The notes beneath the pieces were generated by a model. That model was not told where the DNA came from. It searched no databases and worked only from the letters and a program-made list of their open reading frames with translations. A stretch of DNA of 58,128 nucleotides from Vallitalea maricola (GTDB taxonomy: Bacteria; Bacillota; Clostridia; Lachnospirales; Vallitaleaceae). This document shows, piece after piece, positions 25,210 to 34,730 of the stretch; within the stretch, counting starts at the first letter, position 1; every line of letters starts with the position of its first letter. A program made the translations under genes and the position numbers. The stretch covers positions 1 through 58,128 of the forward strand of contig NZ_BTPU01000032.1 of the NCBI RefSeq assembly GCF_036985595.1, written 5' to 3'.

Positions 25210-25238
25210 TTAACGATCTAGTAAGTGGGTGATAAAAA

Positions 25239-28200
25239 ATGCCAGATAAATTAAATAAGGATGCAATAGAAGATATAATATCTTTAACAGGTATGCAAGA
25301 AGGTTTATTGGTCAATCATATACGTAAACCTTCTTCAAAACAATATTTCGATCAAATAACTATACATATTAATGGTTACATTGATCAAAATATCATGAAG
25401 AAAGCATGGGAGCATGTATGTCAAACAAATGAAGTGCTTAGATCTATATTTCGTTGGAATGGGTTAAAACAACCTGTACAGATAATACTAAAAGAAAAAG
25501 AAGTTAATTTTCATGTAATTGATATAGATGAACTTCATATTAATCAGAAGATTGTAATTAGAACAATGGAAGAAGATAAAGCAAGGTTAAGCTTGGAAAA
25601 AAATCCATATTATATAACATTATGTCGATTTCATCAGGAGAATGTATTGATATTAAGTGCTCATAGAATATTGTTTGATGGATGGAGTAATGCCATAATC
25701 ATAAAAGAATTATTTGAAAATTATAAAAACATTTTAGATGAAAAACAAATTATAAAAAATAAGAAAACAGCATATAAAGAATTCATTAGATGGTATCATT
25801 CTCAAGATATGAAAGAATGGGAACATTTCTGGGAAGATTATTTATTGGATTATGATACAAAAACAGTATTACCTTTTAGAAAATATACGTATCCATTAAG
25901 CGAGTATTCTTCTTATAAAGTCAAAATAACACAACCTATGATGGTAGCTTTAAAACGAATGTCAGAAGATAATAACATAACCTTCGCAACATTAATATTT
26001 ACAATATGGGGGATAATACTTCAACAATATAATAATGTGGATGATGTAGTTTTCGGTACAACAGTGGCAGGTAGACCTCCTTCTATTGTAAATGTAGATA
26101 AGATAGTAGGATTATTTATTAATACTATTCCTATACGCATAAGAGGACAAAAAAATCAGAAAATAATAGATTTATTAAAAGAAATTGAAAAAAACTCTCG
26201 TAAAAGGAATGATTATCAACACTGTCCTATATCCACAATTAAGAAATGTACTCAATTAGGTCAACAGGAGAATCTATTTGATTCCATAGTTGTTATTGAG
26301 AATTATCCAATAGATAATATGAGCGATAATGATATATTAAGTATTACTGACTATAAAAGTTATGAAACAACGAATTTTGATTTAACGCTTCAAGTTACTA
26401 TTGAAGATGAAGCTAGTCTTGTATTTCATTATGACCGTGGATTATTTGACCAAGATGATATAAACAGGTTAGCTGCATATTTCTTACACGCTATTCATGA
26501 GATAATCGATAAACCTTATATAACGTTAAAGGAAATCTGTTTATTAGATAAAAGAGAAGAAGATAAGATTATTAAAGAATTTAATAACAATAAAAAAGCA
26601 TATCCCAATATATCTAGCATACCAAGTTTAATCGAAGAAGCAGCCATGAATAATCCAACCAGACAGGCAGTACAATTTAAACAGAAGATACTTACTTATT
26701 GTGATATAAATAACAAAGCAAATCAATTAGCTAGATTATTAATTGACCAAGGTATGCAAGATAATGATAAAGTTATCTTAATGATGCCTCGATCTATAGA
26801 AGCTATTATTGGGATATTAGCTATATTGAAAGTTGGGGCTATCTGTATACCTTTAGATATATCTCATCCAGACTATAGAATGAATTATATTATTAACGAT
26901 AGCCAAGCTAAATTTATATTAAAAGATAAAAATATTCATAAGAGCTTAGATACAAGTGGTCTAACGATGGTTACCTATAAAACAGATGATATAGACAATT
27001 ATACGTATAACAATTTGAATAGACATATAATGTCGACTCAATTGGCTTTCATAATGTATACTTCTGGATCAACAGGTAATCCAAAAGGCAGCATGCTGAC
27101 CCATAAAGGTGTTATATGTCATGCTATGATTAAAAAATCAGAATTTAATATAAGTGAAAAAGATTGTGTAGCTAATAATTTTAGCTTGAATGTTATTGCC
27201 TCTTTATGGCAAATTTTTACACCACTTTTTTCAGGTGGTAAAGTAGTGGTGCATACAGAGGATATTGAAACAGATCCATACAAACAATTTGAAGCTGTAG
27301 CTAAGGATGGTGTTACTGTTTTAGAATTAATACCATCAATATTAAATACTTATCTTTTTCAAATAGAAGAAAATAAAGATAAAATAGAACTTCCTAACTT
27401 AAGGTATATAGGATTAACCTCAGAAGAAACAAAAGCATCATTGGTTAATAAGTTCTATAGTAAATATTCCATACCACTAATCAATTGTTACGGGCAGACA
27501 GAATGTTCAGATGATGTAATGCATTATCATATTCCTATAGACACAGATACTAAGAGAGTATTAATTGGTTATCCTTCTATAAATACAACGATTTATATAG
27601 TGAGTAGTAATAATCAGATTCAGCCTATAGGGTTCGTTGGAGAGATTTGTGTATCAAGTGATGGTGTGAGTAAAGGTTATTGGAATAGATATGACCTAAC
27701 ACAAGATAAATTTGTAGTCAACCCATTTAAAGATAATAAAGTGATGTATCGAACAGGTGACTTAGGTCGATGGTTGCCAGATGGAAGTGTAGAATATTTA
27801 GGACGACTAGACCATCAGGTTAAAATACGTGGTAATCGAATTGAATTAAGAGAAATAGAAAATATAATGGCTAATTTAGAAGATATTCAACAAGTATCAG
27901 TTATTGTTAAAACTGATAATAAAGGAGAAAAATACCTAAGTGCATTCTTTACTTCCTCATTAAAACTCACTGTTAAAGATATCCGTAAATTCTTACTTGA
28001 AAAAATGCCTTCTTATATGATTCCTGTGGAATATATGCAATTAGATTCTTTTCCAATTACACCTAATGGAAAAATAGATAAGAAGCAATTATTAAAGATG
28101 GGTAATGATTTGGATATAGGTAATGTATTTGTTGCTCCAAGAGATGAATTGGAAGAAAAGATTGCAGAGATTTGGAGAACATTACTTCAAAAAGACAGAA

Positions 28201-31200
28201 TTGGTATGGATGATAATTTTTTTGATTTAGGAGGTCACTCTTTATTATTGGTTAAGCTTAAAACTATGTTAGAAAAAAGGTTAAATCAAGAGATACCTAT
28301 TCTTGACATATTTAATTATCCTACAATTCATCATTTAGCAGAGTACATAAGACAAAAGCATATTCCTGAAAAAAAGGTGAAGCAATCATCAACAGATGAT
28401 GAAAATAGATGTTTAGATAAAATAGCAATAATTGGTATAGCCATGCGTGTACCTGGTGCTGAAGATAAAGATGTATTCTGGGAGAATCTTATGAATAAGA
28501 CAGAATCCATCCAATTCTATGAAGATGAATGGAAAAAAAATGCAAAAGATGATGGAAAACATATTCTAGCAGGAGGAATTCTTGAAGGGATAGACTTATT
28601 TGATGCTAAGTTTTTTCATTACAGCCCAAAAGAGGCAGAGCTAATGGATCCACAACATAGAATATTCTTAGAACATTGCTGGATGGCTGTAGAAGATGCT
28701 GGTTATAATGTAGATAATTATAATGGTACTATAGGTGTTTTTGCAGGAACAGGATATAGTACTTATCTCTATAATAATATTATGAGAAATCATGCAGTTG
28801 TGGATAATTTAGGAGAATTACAAACCATGATATGCAATGACAAAGACTACATAGCTTCAAAAGTAGCATATAAAATGAATTTAACAGGTCCAAGTATTAA
28901 TATTCAATCAGCCTGTTCATCTTCACTAGTTGCTATTCATTATGCAAAGGAATCAATTCTAAACAATGAATGTAACATGGCACTTGCTGGTGGTGTGTAT
29001 ATTAAAGTTCCTCAAAAATCAGGCTATCTCTATACAGAAGGTGGACATATGTCACCGGATGGTCATTGTTATCCTTTTGATAGTAGAGCTAAGGGAACGG
29101 TCTTTAGTAATGGTGTAGGTGTCGTTCTGCTAAAAAGATTATCAGAAGCTATTGCTGATCATGATCATATATATGGGGTAATAAAAGGGTCAGCTGTTAA
29201 TAATGATGGAGCTTTGAGGATGGGCTTTACAAGTCCAAGTGAAAAAGGACAGCTAAATGTTATTAGGAAAGCTATTGATAATGCAGGTATATCAACAGAT
29301 TCGATTGAGTATATTGAAACTCATGGAACAGGTACACCACTAGGTGATCCTATTGAATTTAAGGCTTTAACTAAAGGGTATGCTAATCAGAAGAAAGACA
29401 AGTCATATTGTGCATTAGGTTCGGTTAAATCTAATATTGGTCATCTGGATGTAGCTGCTGGTGTTATAGGGATGATTAAATTAATATTAGGGCTACAGCA
29501 TAAGATTATACCGCCTATGGCTAATTTTGTATCTCCAAATCCTTTATTGGATATAGATAATAGCCCATTCTATGTGAATAATTCTCCATTAGAGTGGAAG
29601 CTTAAAGATCATCCAAGAAGAGGAGCTATAAGTAGTTTTGGCATAGGAGGAACCAATGTGCATATGATACTAGAAGAAGCTCCTAATCCTAATATCATAA
29701 ATAAAACAACAAACAAACAACTAATTCTTTTATCAGCAGAAACAGAAAAAGCAATTGAAGATAGTAGGCAGGCATTATTACATACTCTTGAAAAAAATCC
29801 TGCAATGGATATGGAGAGTCTTGCCTATACGCTACAAGTAGGACGTAAAAGATTTAAATATGGATTTATGTTTACAGCTAAGAGTATCAGGGAAACAATT
29901 GATCAATTACAACAAGAGAAAAATCTAGTAATAAAGCCAAAGAATCAACCAACCATAGCTTATGTATTTTCAGACAGTTTTAATGATTGGACTGCTATCA
30001 GAAATCTATATGAAGAGTATAAATATTTTCATGAGATAATAGATAAAATAAATGGTATGTTAAATCAACATATACATATTAATATCCCATCCTATATTAA
30101 TAGTAAATTAAGCAAGAGAGAGGTAGACAATATAATGCATGAACAAGTAGTTATATGCATTATACAAATTGCTCTCGTACAATTATGGGATTATTGGGGC
30201 GTGAATTGTGATGGTGCCATAGGGTATGGAATAGGAAGATATGCAGCTTCATATTGTATGAATAAATATACAATAGAGGATATTATTAATTTGTTATCCT
30301 CAGATGTTAATGAAGTAATAGATTATCAAAAGAATAATGAAAGTGTTGGTGATAATAAACAGGATATCCATTCTTATGATATTCAAATAGATATGGGTTC
30401 ACAAGATGAAGATAACATTTTATGTGTATTAGGTAAATTGTGGTTATCTGGTGTTAACATTAATTGGAACAATTATCATCAAGAAAGAGGCAGACGTATT
30501 TCGTTACCTCCTTACTCTTTTCAGAGAAAAAGTTATTGGATTCATCCAGATTCACTTTCTAACAAGAACAATATAATTAAAAATGAGAAAGAACAATGGC
30601 TATACATACCTGTATGGAAACAATCTATATTACCTATATCAAGCTTAAGTCTAATTAAAAAAACTTGGCTCATTTTTTCTGAAAATGATAGTTTAGATAA
30701 GAAGCTTGAAGATTATCTTACTATAAAAGGTCATCATGTAATAAGTGTAAGACAAGGTTCATCCTATTGTAAGTTAAATAGTAGGGAGTATATTATTAAT
30801 AATCAAGTACTAGATGATTATATACAATTAATAAAAGATATTAAAGAAAGTCATATTTGTATTCATAAAATACTGCATCTATGGAGCTTGGATGCGTGTA
30901 AAGTATCATTGTTGGAAGATGATAATATTGAAATACAACTTGATAAGAGTATATTTAGTATCATGCTATGTGTAAAAGCCTTAGAAAAACAACTCATTAT
31001 GAATCACATAGATATGTGGGTTATATCCAATTACTTAAGCAAGATAGAAAGTAATGATGAGTATAATCCCATAAAAGCAGTAATACCTTCAGCTTGTCGA
31101 GTGATATCCCAAGAGTATCAAAATATAATATGTAAAAGTATTGACATCGGAAATTATTCAATCTTGAAAGATGATAATAGATTGATTCATAGGATACTCT

Positions 31201-32408
31201 GTGAAGCAATATCTTTCACTAAAGAAGGTGAAATAGCTTATAGGAATTACAATCGTTGGGTAAGAACATATGAGCAATCTAATGCTGAATGGAATAAAAA
31301 CGATAATATTATACATGAACAGGGTGTCTACATGATAATAGGAGGTTTAGGTAAGATTGGACTGGCACTTGCTTATTATCTTGGAATGAAGTACCAAGCC
31401 CGGTTGGTTCTTGTACATCATAATGATATACCTCCTAAAAGCCAGTGGGAAAATATTTTGCCAGAACATGAGTGCTATAATAAGATAGATCAACTAAATC
31501 AGCTCAGCAAACAAGGAGTAGAATATGTTCTTATGCAAGGAGATTGTTCCGATTTATCACAGATGGAGAAAGTATTTAACCAATCAGAAGATAAATTTGC
31601 TCATATAGACGGTATCATACATGCAGCAGGAGTAACCGGAAGAGAGAGTTTCAAGCCTATATCTAACATAACAAAAGAAGAGTGTTTAGAACAATTCAGA
31701 CCTAAATTAAAAGGTTCAATGGTCATACAACAATGTATTCAAAACCGTTCCATTGATTTTTGTATCTTTTTTTCATCAATATCTTCTTTTATGGGAGGGC
31801 TAAATTTCTTTGGTTATAGTATTGCTAATGGATTTCTCGATCATTTAACTATGTCTAGTGATAATGAGAAACTAATGTGTATTAACTGGGGTGCTTGGGA
31901 CATTAATAGTTCAACAGATGATTCATCTAGAACAAATAAATTGAATAAAGAGAAAGCTCTAGAAGCTTTTATCCGTGCTACAGGTTATGTGGGTTATCAT
32001 AAGCAACTTATCATTCCAGATGAGCATTTTGAGGAGCAAATGGAGCGATGGTTGACTTATACAAAATATGAGGATGAACCGTCATTTTTGGATGAAAAAA
32101 CATCTCAATTATCGTCTCATTCAATTAACAGTAATGAAACTGAAAAGGCAATTATCAAACTTATGAAAGAGTTTCTTGGTGTAGAAGTAACTAAAGAAGA
32201 CGATTTTTTTGCTTTAGGTGGACATTCATTAATGGCTACCAAATTTGTTTCTCGTATAAGGCATATATTTAAGGTGGATTATTCTCTATATAATTTTTTA
32301 GATCATTCTACAGTAGATACTATTGTTAAAGATTTAGTCGAATTAAGTGGAGGAAGAGAGCAGACTGAAGCTATAGCACGACTATATAATGAAGCAGATA
32401 ATAGATAA
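25239..32408 (+). CDS. Hybrid NRPS-PKS C*-A-T-KS-AT0-KR-T (ClbB-like, 2389 aa)
   Basis: Domains: C (about 15-440), A (460-950, YTSGSTGNPKG at 607-617, Lys945), T (Ser1001), KS (1060-1480, Cys1226, His1362, His1402), a degenerate AT (about 1490-1780), KR (about 1830-2270, GGLGKIG at 2035-2041, Tyr2193, Asn2197) and T (Ser2330). Oddities: the C motif is HRILFDG (142-148), with Arg for the catalytic His. The A pocket reads I-A-W-E-G-T-C-D-D, without Asp235, so the substrate may lack a normal alpha-amino group. The AT has GYGIG at 1662-1666 where GHSxG should be, so it needs a trans AT. The N terminus (SLTGMQEGLL) looks like an acceptor COM domain for the upstream NRPS. ClbB has the same order plus DH and ER, which are absent here. 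Confidence 0.88.
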   Translation: MPDKLNKDAIEDIISLTGMQEGLLVNHIRKPSSKQYFDQITIHINGYIDQNIMKKAWEHVCQTNEVLRSIFRWNGLKQPVQIILKEKEVNFHVIDIDELHINQKIVIRTMEEDKARLSLEKNPYYITLCRFHQENVLILSAHRILFDGWSNAIIIKELFENYKNILDEKQIIKNKKTAYKEFIRWYHSQDMKEWEHFWEDYLLDYDTKTVLPFRKYTYPLSEYSSYKVKITQPMMVALKRMSEDNNITFATLIFTIWGIILQQYNNVDDVVFGTTVAGRPPSIVNVDKIVGLFINTIPIRIRGQKNQKIIDLLKEIEKNSRKRNDYQHCPISTIKKCTQLGQQENLFDSIVVIENYPIDNMSDNDILSITDYKSYETTNFDLTLQVTIEDEASLVFHYDRGLFDQDDINRLAAYFLHAIHEIIDKPYITLKEICLLDKREEDKIIKEFNNNKKAYPNISSIPSLIEEAAMNNPTRQAVQFKQKILTYCDINNKANQLARLLIDQGMQDNDKVILMMPRSIEAIIGILAILKVGAICIPLDISHPDYRMNYIINDSQAKFILKDKNIHKSLDTSGLTMVTYKTDDIDNYTYNNLNRHIMSTQLAFIMYTSGSTGNPKGSMLTHKGVICHAMIKKSEFNISEKDCVANNFSLNVIASLWQIFTPLFSGGKVVVHTEDIETDPYKQFEAVAKDGVTVLELIPSILNTYLFQIEENKDKIELPNLRYIGLTSEETKASLVNKFYSKYSIPLINCYGQTECSDDVMHYHIPIDTDTKRVLIGYPSINTTIYIVSSNNQIQPIGFVGEICVSSDGVSKGYWNRYDLTQDKFVVNPFKDNKVMYRTGDLGRWLPDGSVEYLGRLDHQVKIRGNRIELREIENIMANLEDIQQVSVIVKTDNKGEKYLSAFFTSSLKLTVKDIRKFLLEKMPSYMIPVEYMQLDSFPITPNGKIDKKQLLKMGNDLDIGNVFVAPRDELEEKIAEIWRTLLQKDRIGMDDNFFDLGGHSLLLVKLKTMLEKRLNQEIPILDIFNYPTIHHLAEYIRQKHIPEKKVKQSSTDDENRCLDKIAIIGIAMRVPGAEDKDVFWENLMNKTESIQFYEDEWKKNAKDDGKHILAGGILEGIDLFDAKFFHYSPKEAELMDPQHRIFLEHCWMAVEDAGYNVDNYNGTIGVFAGTGYSTYLYNNIMRNHAVVDNLGELQTMICNDKDYIASKVAYKMNLTGPSINIQSACSSSLVAIHYAKESILNNECNMALAGGVYIKVPQKSGYLYTEGGHMSPDGHCYPFDSRAKGTVFSNGVGVVLLKRLSEAIADHDHIYGVIKGSAVNNDGALRMGFTSPSEKGQLNVIRKAIDNAGISTDSIEYIETHGTGTPLGDPIEFKALTKGYANQKKDKSYCALGSVKSNIGHLDVAAGVIGMIKLILGLQHKIIPPMANFVSPNPLLDIDNSPFYVNNSPLEWKLKDHPRRGAISSFGIGGTNVHMILEEAPNPNIINKTTNKQLILLSAETEKAIEDSRQALLHTLEKNPAMDMESLAYTLQVGRKRFKYGFMFTAKSIRETIDQLQQEKNLVIKPKNQPTIAYVFSDSFNDWTAIRNLYEEYKYFHEIIDKINGMLNQHIHINIPSYINSKLSKREVDNIMHEQVVICIIQIALVQLWDYWGVNCDGAIGYGIGRYAASYCMNKYTIEDIINLLSSDVNEVIDYQKNNESVGDNKQDIHSYDIQIDMGSQDEDNILCVLGKLWLSGVNINWNNYHQERGRRISLPPYSFQRKSYWIHPDSLSNKNNIIKNEKEQWLYIPVWKQSILPISSLSLIKKTWLIFSENDSLDKKLEDYLTIKGHHVISVRQGSSYCKLNSREYIINNQVLDDYIQLIKDIKESHICIHKILHLWSLDACKVSLLEDDNIEIQLDKSIFSIMLCVKALEKQLIMNHIDMWVISNYLSKIESNDEYNPIKAVIPSACRVISQEYQNIICKSIDIGNYSILKDDNRLIHRILCEAISFTKEGEIAYRNYNRWVRTYEQSNAEWNKNDNIIHEQGVYMIIGGLGKIGLALAYYLGMKYQARLVLVHHNDIPPKSQWENILPEHECYNKIDQLNQLSKQGVEYVLMQGDCSDLSQMEKVFNQSEDKFAHIDGIIHAAGVTGRESFKPISNITKEECLEQFRPKLKGSMVIQQCIQNRSIDFCIFFSSISSFMGGLNFFGYSIANGFLDHLTMSSDNEKLMCINWGAWDINSSTDDSSRTNKLNKEKALEAFIRATGYVGYHKQLIIPDEHFEEQMERWLTYTKYEDEPSFLDEKTSQLSSHSINSNETEKAIIKLMKEFLGVEVTKEDDFFALGGHSLMATKFVSRIRHIFKVDYSLYNFLDHSTVDTIVKDLVELSGGREQTEAIARLYNEADNR

Positions 32409-32432
32409 TTATTAATAAGGAGCATGGATTAT

Positions 32433-33281
32433 ATGAAGACAATTGGTGTTATTGGTGCAGGAACTATGGGTACAGGTGTAGCCCATAGTTTTGCATTGCA
32501 AAAATATAACGTGATATTAGTTGATATATCAAAGGAAATTCTTAATCAAGCAAAGAAAAACATTAACAGAGCAATGCGATTCTATAAATATATAGAAAAG
32601 ACAGAGATAAAAGAACCACAAGAAGTGACTATGGGTAGAATTCAATTCACAGAGGATTATCAATCATTAGCTGATTGTGATTTAATCATCGAAAATGTAA
32701 CGGAAAATTGGCATGTAAAAAAAGAAGTATACAAAAAAATAGATCAGATTTGTAAGGAAGAATGTATTTTTGGTGTCAATACTTCAGCTATATCCATAAC
32801 AAAAGTGGGAGCATTAACACATCGACCTGATCGGGTTATTGGTATGCATTTTATGAACCCTGTACCCCTTAAAAAGATGGTAGAAGTAATAAAGGGGTAT
32901 CATACTTCACAAGAAACCATTATAACAATTAGAGAATTAATGGGAGATATAGATAAAGAATGCATTGTTGTTAATGATTCTCCAGGTTTTATAACCAATA
33001 GAGCAATGATGATATTTATTAATGAGGCCATATGTTCCTTACATGAACAAGTAGCAACAGCAGAGGAAATTGATACGCTTTTTAAGACATGTTTTGGCCA
33101 TAAAATGGGACCTTTGGAAACAGCTGATTTAATTGGTATCGATACAATACTATACTCTTTAGAGACACTCTACAAGTCCTATAACGATCCCAAATATCGA
33201 CCTAATATATTACTTAAAAAAATGGTAGATGCTAATTTACTAGGTATGAAAAATGGAAAGGGGTTTTATAATTATGTCTAA
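32433..33281 (+). CDS. 3-hydroxyacyl dehydrogenase of the aminomalonyl pathway (ClbD/ZmaG-like, 282 aa)
   Basis: Oxidises the side-chain alcohol of seryl-ACP towards the aldehyde with NAD. The Rossmann motif GAGTMG lies at residues 8-13. Ser118, His139, Glu151 and Asn189 match, with exact family spacing, the catalytic Ser, His, Glu and Asn of 3-hydroxyacyl-CoA dehydrogenases. The ATG at 32433 has AAGGAG ten bases upstream; the ATG at 32424 is too close to it. It is the first gene of a five-gene cassette (dehydrogenase, ACP, acyl dehydrogenase, AT, Ser A domain) in the same order as clbD-E-F-G and the start of clbH. Its end overlaps the ACP start. Confidence 0.88.
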   Translation: MKTIGVIGAGTMGTGVAHSFALQKYNVILVDISKEILNQAKKNINRAMRFYKYIEKTEIKEPQEVTMGRIQFTEDYQSLADCDLIIENVTENWHVKKEVYKKIDQICKEECIFGVNTSAISITKVGALTHRPDRVIGMHFMNPVPLKKMVEVIKGYHTSQETIITIRELMGDIDKECIVVNDSPGFITNRAMMIFINEAICSLHEQVATAEEIDTLFKTCFGHKMGPLETADLIGIDTILYSLETLYKSYNDPKYRPNILLKKMVDANLLGMKNGKGFYNYV

Positions 33282-33528
33282 ATGTATAGTAAGTGAAAAG
33301 GATATAAAAGATAAGATTAAAGAATATTTTGCACGATTTAGAATAAATGAAGAAATTGGGGAAAATCAAGATTTGTATGAATTAGGATTAGTTCATTCTC
33401 TATTTACAATGCATCTTATCTTATTTATTGAAAAAGAATTTAGTATTGAATTAGATGATGAGGATTTGGATGCTATTAAAACCATCAATGATATAGCTGC
33501 ATTGGTAGTTAATAAAATGGAGGTCTAA
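33274..33528 (+). CDS. Discrete acyl carrier protein for aminomalonyl (ClbE/ZmaH-like, 84 aa)
   Basis: A small acidic helical carrier that should hold seryl and then aminomalonyl groups on a phosphopantetheine arm. The attachment Ser is Ser42 in LGLVHSLF, where the usual Asp before Ser is replaced by His. The ATG at 33274 follows GGAAAGGGG; the upstream in-frame ATG at 33253 lies inside the preceding gene and before that site. It overlaps the dehydrogenase gene by eight bases and ends one base before the acyl dehydrogenase start, so all three are tightly coupled. Confidence 0.85.
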   Translation: MSKCIVSEKDIKDKIKEYFARFRINEEIGENQDLYELGLVHSLFTMHLILFIEKEFSIELDDEDLDAIKTINDIAALVVNKMEV

Positions 33529-33529
33529 C

Positions 33530-34660
33530 ATGGTTGGAAAATTAGATGATAAGTATTTAAAACGAAAGGCTGAAATACGGCAATTCGTACAAGATGCAAT
33601 ATTACCTTATGTTAAACAGGTAGAAGATGAGTGTGAGATACCAAAAGACATAATAAAGAAATTAGCAATAAAAAACTATCTTGGTGTTACAGTAGAAAAG
33701 ATATATGGAGGATTAGAATGGGATCCTATAGAAGTAGCTCTATTACACGAAGAATTTGGTAAGAGTCATGCCTCTGTTGAGAATCTATTAACTGTATATG
33801 GAATGGTCATAAAAGCTATTGCTACAGTAGGTGACTTAGAACAGAAAAATAAGTGGTTACCACAGATTGTTAGGGGAGAAGTCATTCCAGCTTTTGCTAT
33901 GACAGAACCCCTTATTGGAAGTGATATTAAGAATATTACAACAACAGCTTTTGAAGAGCAAGACAAATATGTTATAACAGGTGAGAAACAATGGATTACT
34001 CTAGGACAAATAGCTGATGTTTTCCTCGTATTTGCTAAATGTAATAAGCGAAGTACAGCTTTTTTAATTGAGAGAGAAACGCCAGGGTTAACCATTGAAC
34101 CTATGTCTGGTACCATGGGATTAAAAGGTAATATGTTAGCAAAATTACATTTTAATAAATGCTGTATACCTAAAAAGAACTTACTGGGAAAAGTAGGAAG
34201 AGGGCTTTCAAGAGTAGCTTCCTATGGATTAGACGAAGGTAGATATACAACAGCATGTGGAAGTCTTGGGCTTTGTCAGGCTTGTTTGGATGCAAGTTAT
34301 GACTATATAAACAACAGAAAGCAGTTTGATGTTTATCTAAAGGAACATCAGTTGGTACAAAAAATGATTACAGAGATGATTGTTCATATTAAAGCAGCTC
34401 GAAAACTATGCTATGGAGCAGGATATATGCGTAGGGAAAAAGATCCTGGATATATTCAAGAAACGCTTATAGCTAAATACTATGCTTCTAAGACGGCTAA
34501 TATGGTAGCCAATCATGCTATACAAATACATGGTGCTCTTGGTACAAGTTGTGATAAAGACTTGGAAAGATATTATCGTGATGCTAAGATGATGGAAATT
34601 ATTGAAGGTTCTTCTCAACTTTATGAGATACAGATTGCAAAAGCACCTTTAGATATATAG
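33530..34660 (+). CDS. Acyl-CoA dehydrogenase-type flavoenzyme (ClbF/ZmaI-like, 376 aa)
   Basis: An FAD enzyme predicted to oxidise 2-amino-3-oxopropionyl-ACP (the aldehyde) to aminomalonyl-ACP. It has the ACAD fold signatures AFAMTEPLIGSDI (121-133) and RKQFDVYLKEHQLVQ (263-277). The base-type Glu is Glu359 in MEIIEGSSQ. The 376-residue length is normal. GGAGG precedes the ATG. Known relatives in zwittermicin, guadinomine and colibactin clusters act on carrier-bound seryl or glyceryl substrates. The partner A domain here is serine-specific and no FkbH-like glyceryl enzyme is present, so aminomalonyl rather than hydroxymalonyl is predicted. Confidence 0.87.
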   Translation: MVGKLDDKYLKRKAEIRQFVQDAILPYVKQVEDECEIPKDIIKKLAIKNYLGVTVEKIYGGLEWDPIEVALLHEEFGKSHASVENLLTVYGMVIKAIATVGDLEQKNKWLPQIVRGEVIPAFAMTEPLIGSDIKNITTTAFEEQDKYVITGEKQWITLGQIADVFLVFAKCNKRSTAFLIERETPGLTIEPMSGTMGLKGNMLAKLHFNKCCIPKKNLLGKVGRGLSRVASYGLDEGRYTTACGSLGLCQACLDASYDYINNRKQFDVYLKEHQLVQKMITEMIVHIKAARKLCYGAGYMRREKDPGYIQETLIAKYYASKTANMVANHAIQIHGALGTSCDKDLERYYRDAKMMEIIEGSSQLYEIQIAKAPLDI

Positions 34661-34690
34661 ATTATTAATATAATTATTACAAATGTAAGA

Positions 34691-34710
34691 AGGTAATATT
34701 CAGATTACCT
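34691..34710 (+). other. Small hairpin ahead of the trans-AT gene
   Basis: AGGTAAT (34691-34697) and ATTACCT (34704-34710) form a perfect 7-bp stem with a 6-base loop in the 70-bp gap between the acyl dehydrogenase and AT genes. No T run follows, so it is more likely a processing or stability element than a terminator. Confidence 0.35.
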
Positions 34711-34730
34711 CTAACTAGGAGAGGAAGATA

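Noticed and set aside
33253..33273. ATG at 33253 as the start of the ACP gene
   Set aside because: It precedes the GGAAAGGGG site and would extend the overlap with the dehydrogenase gene; the ATG at 33274 is correctly spaced.
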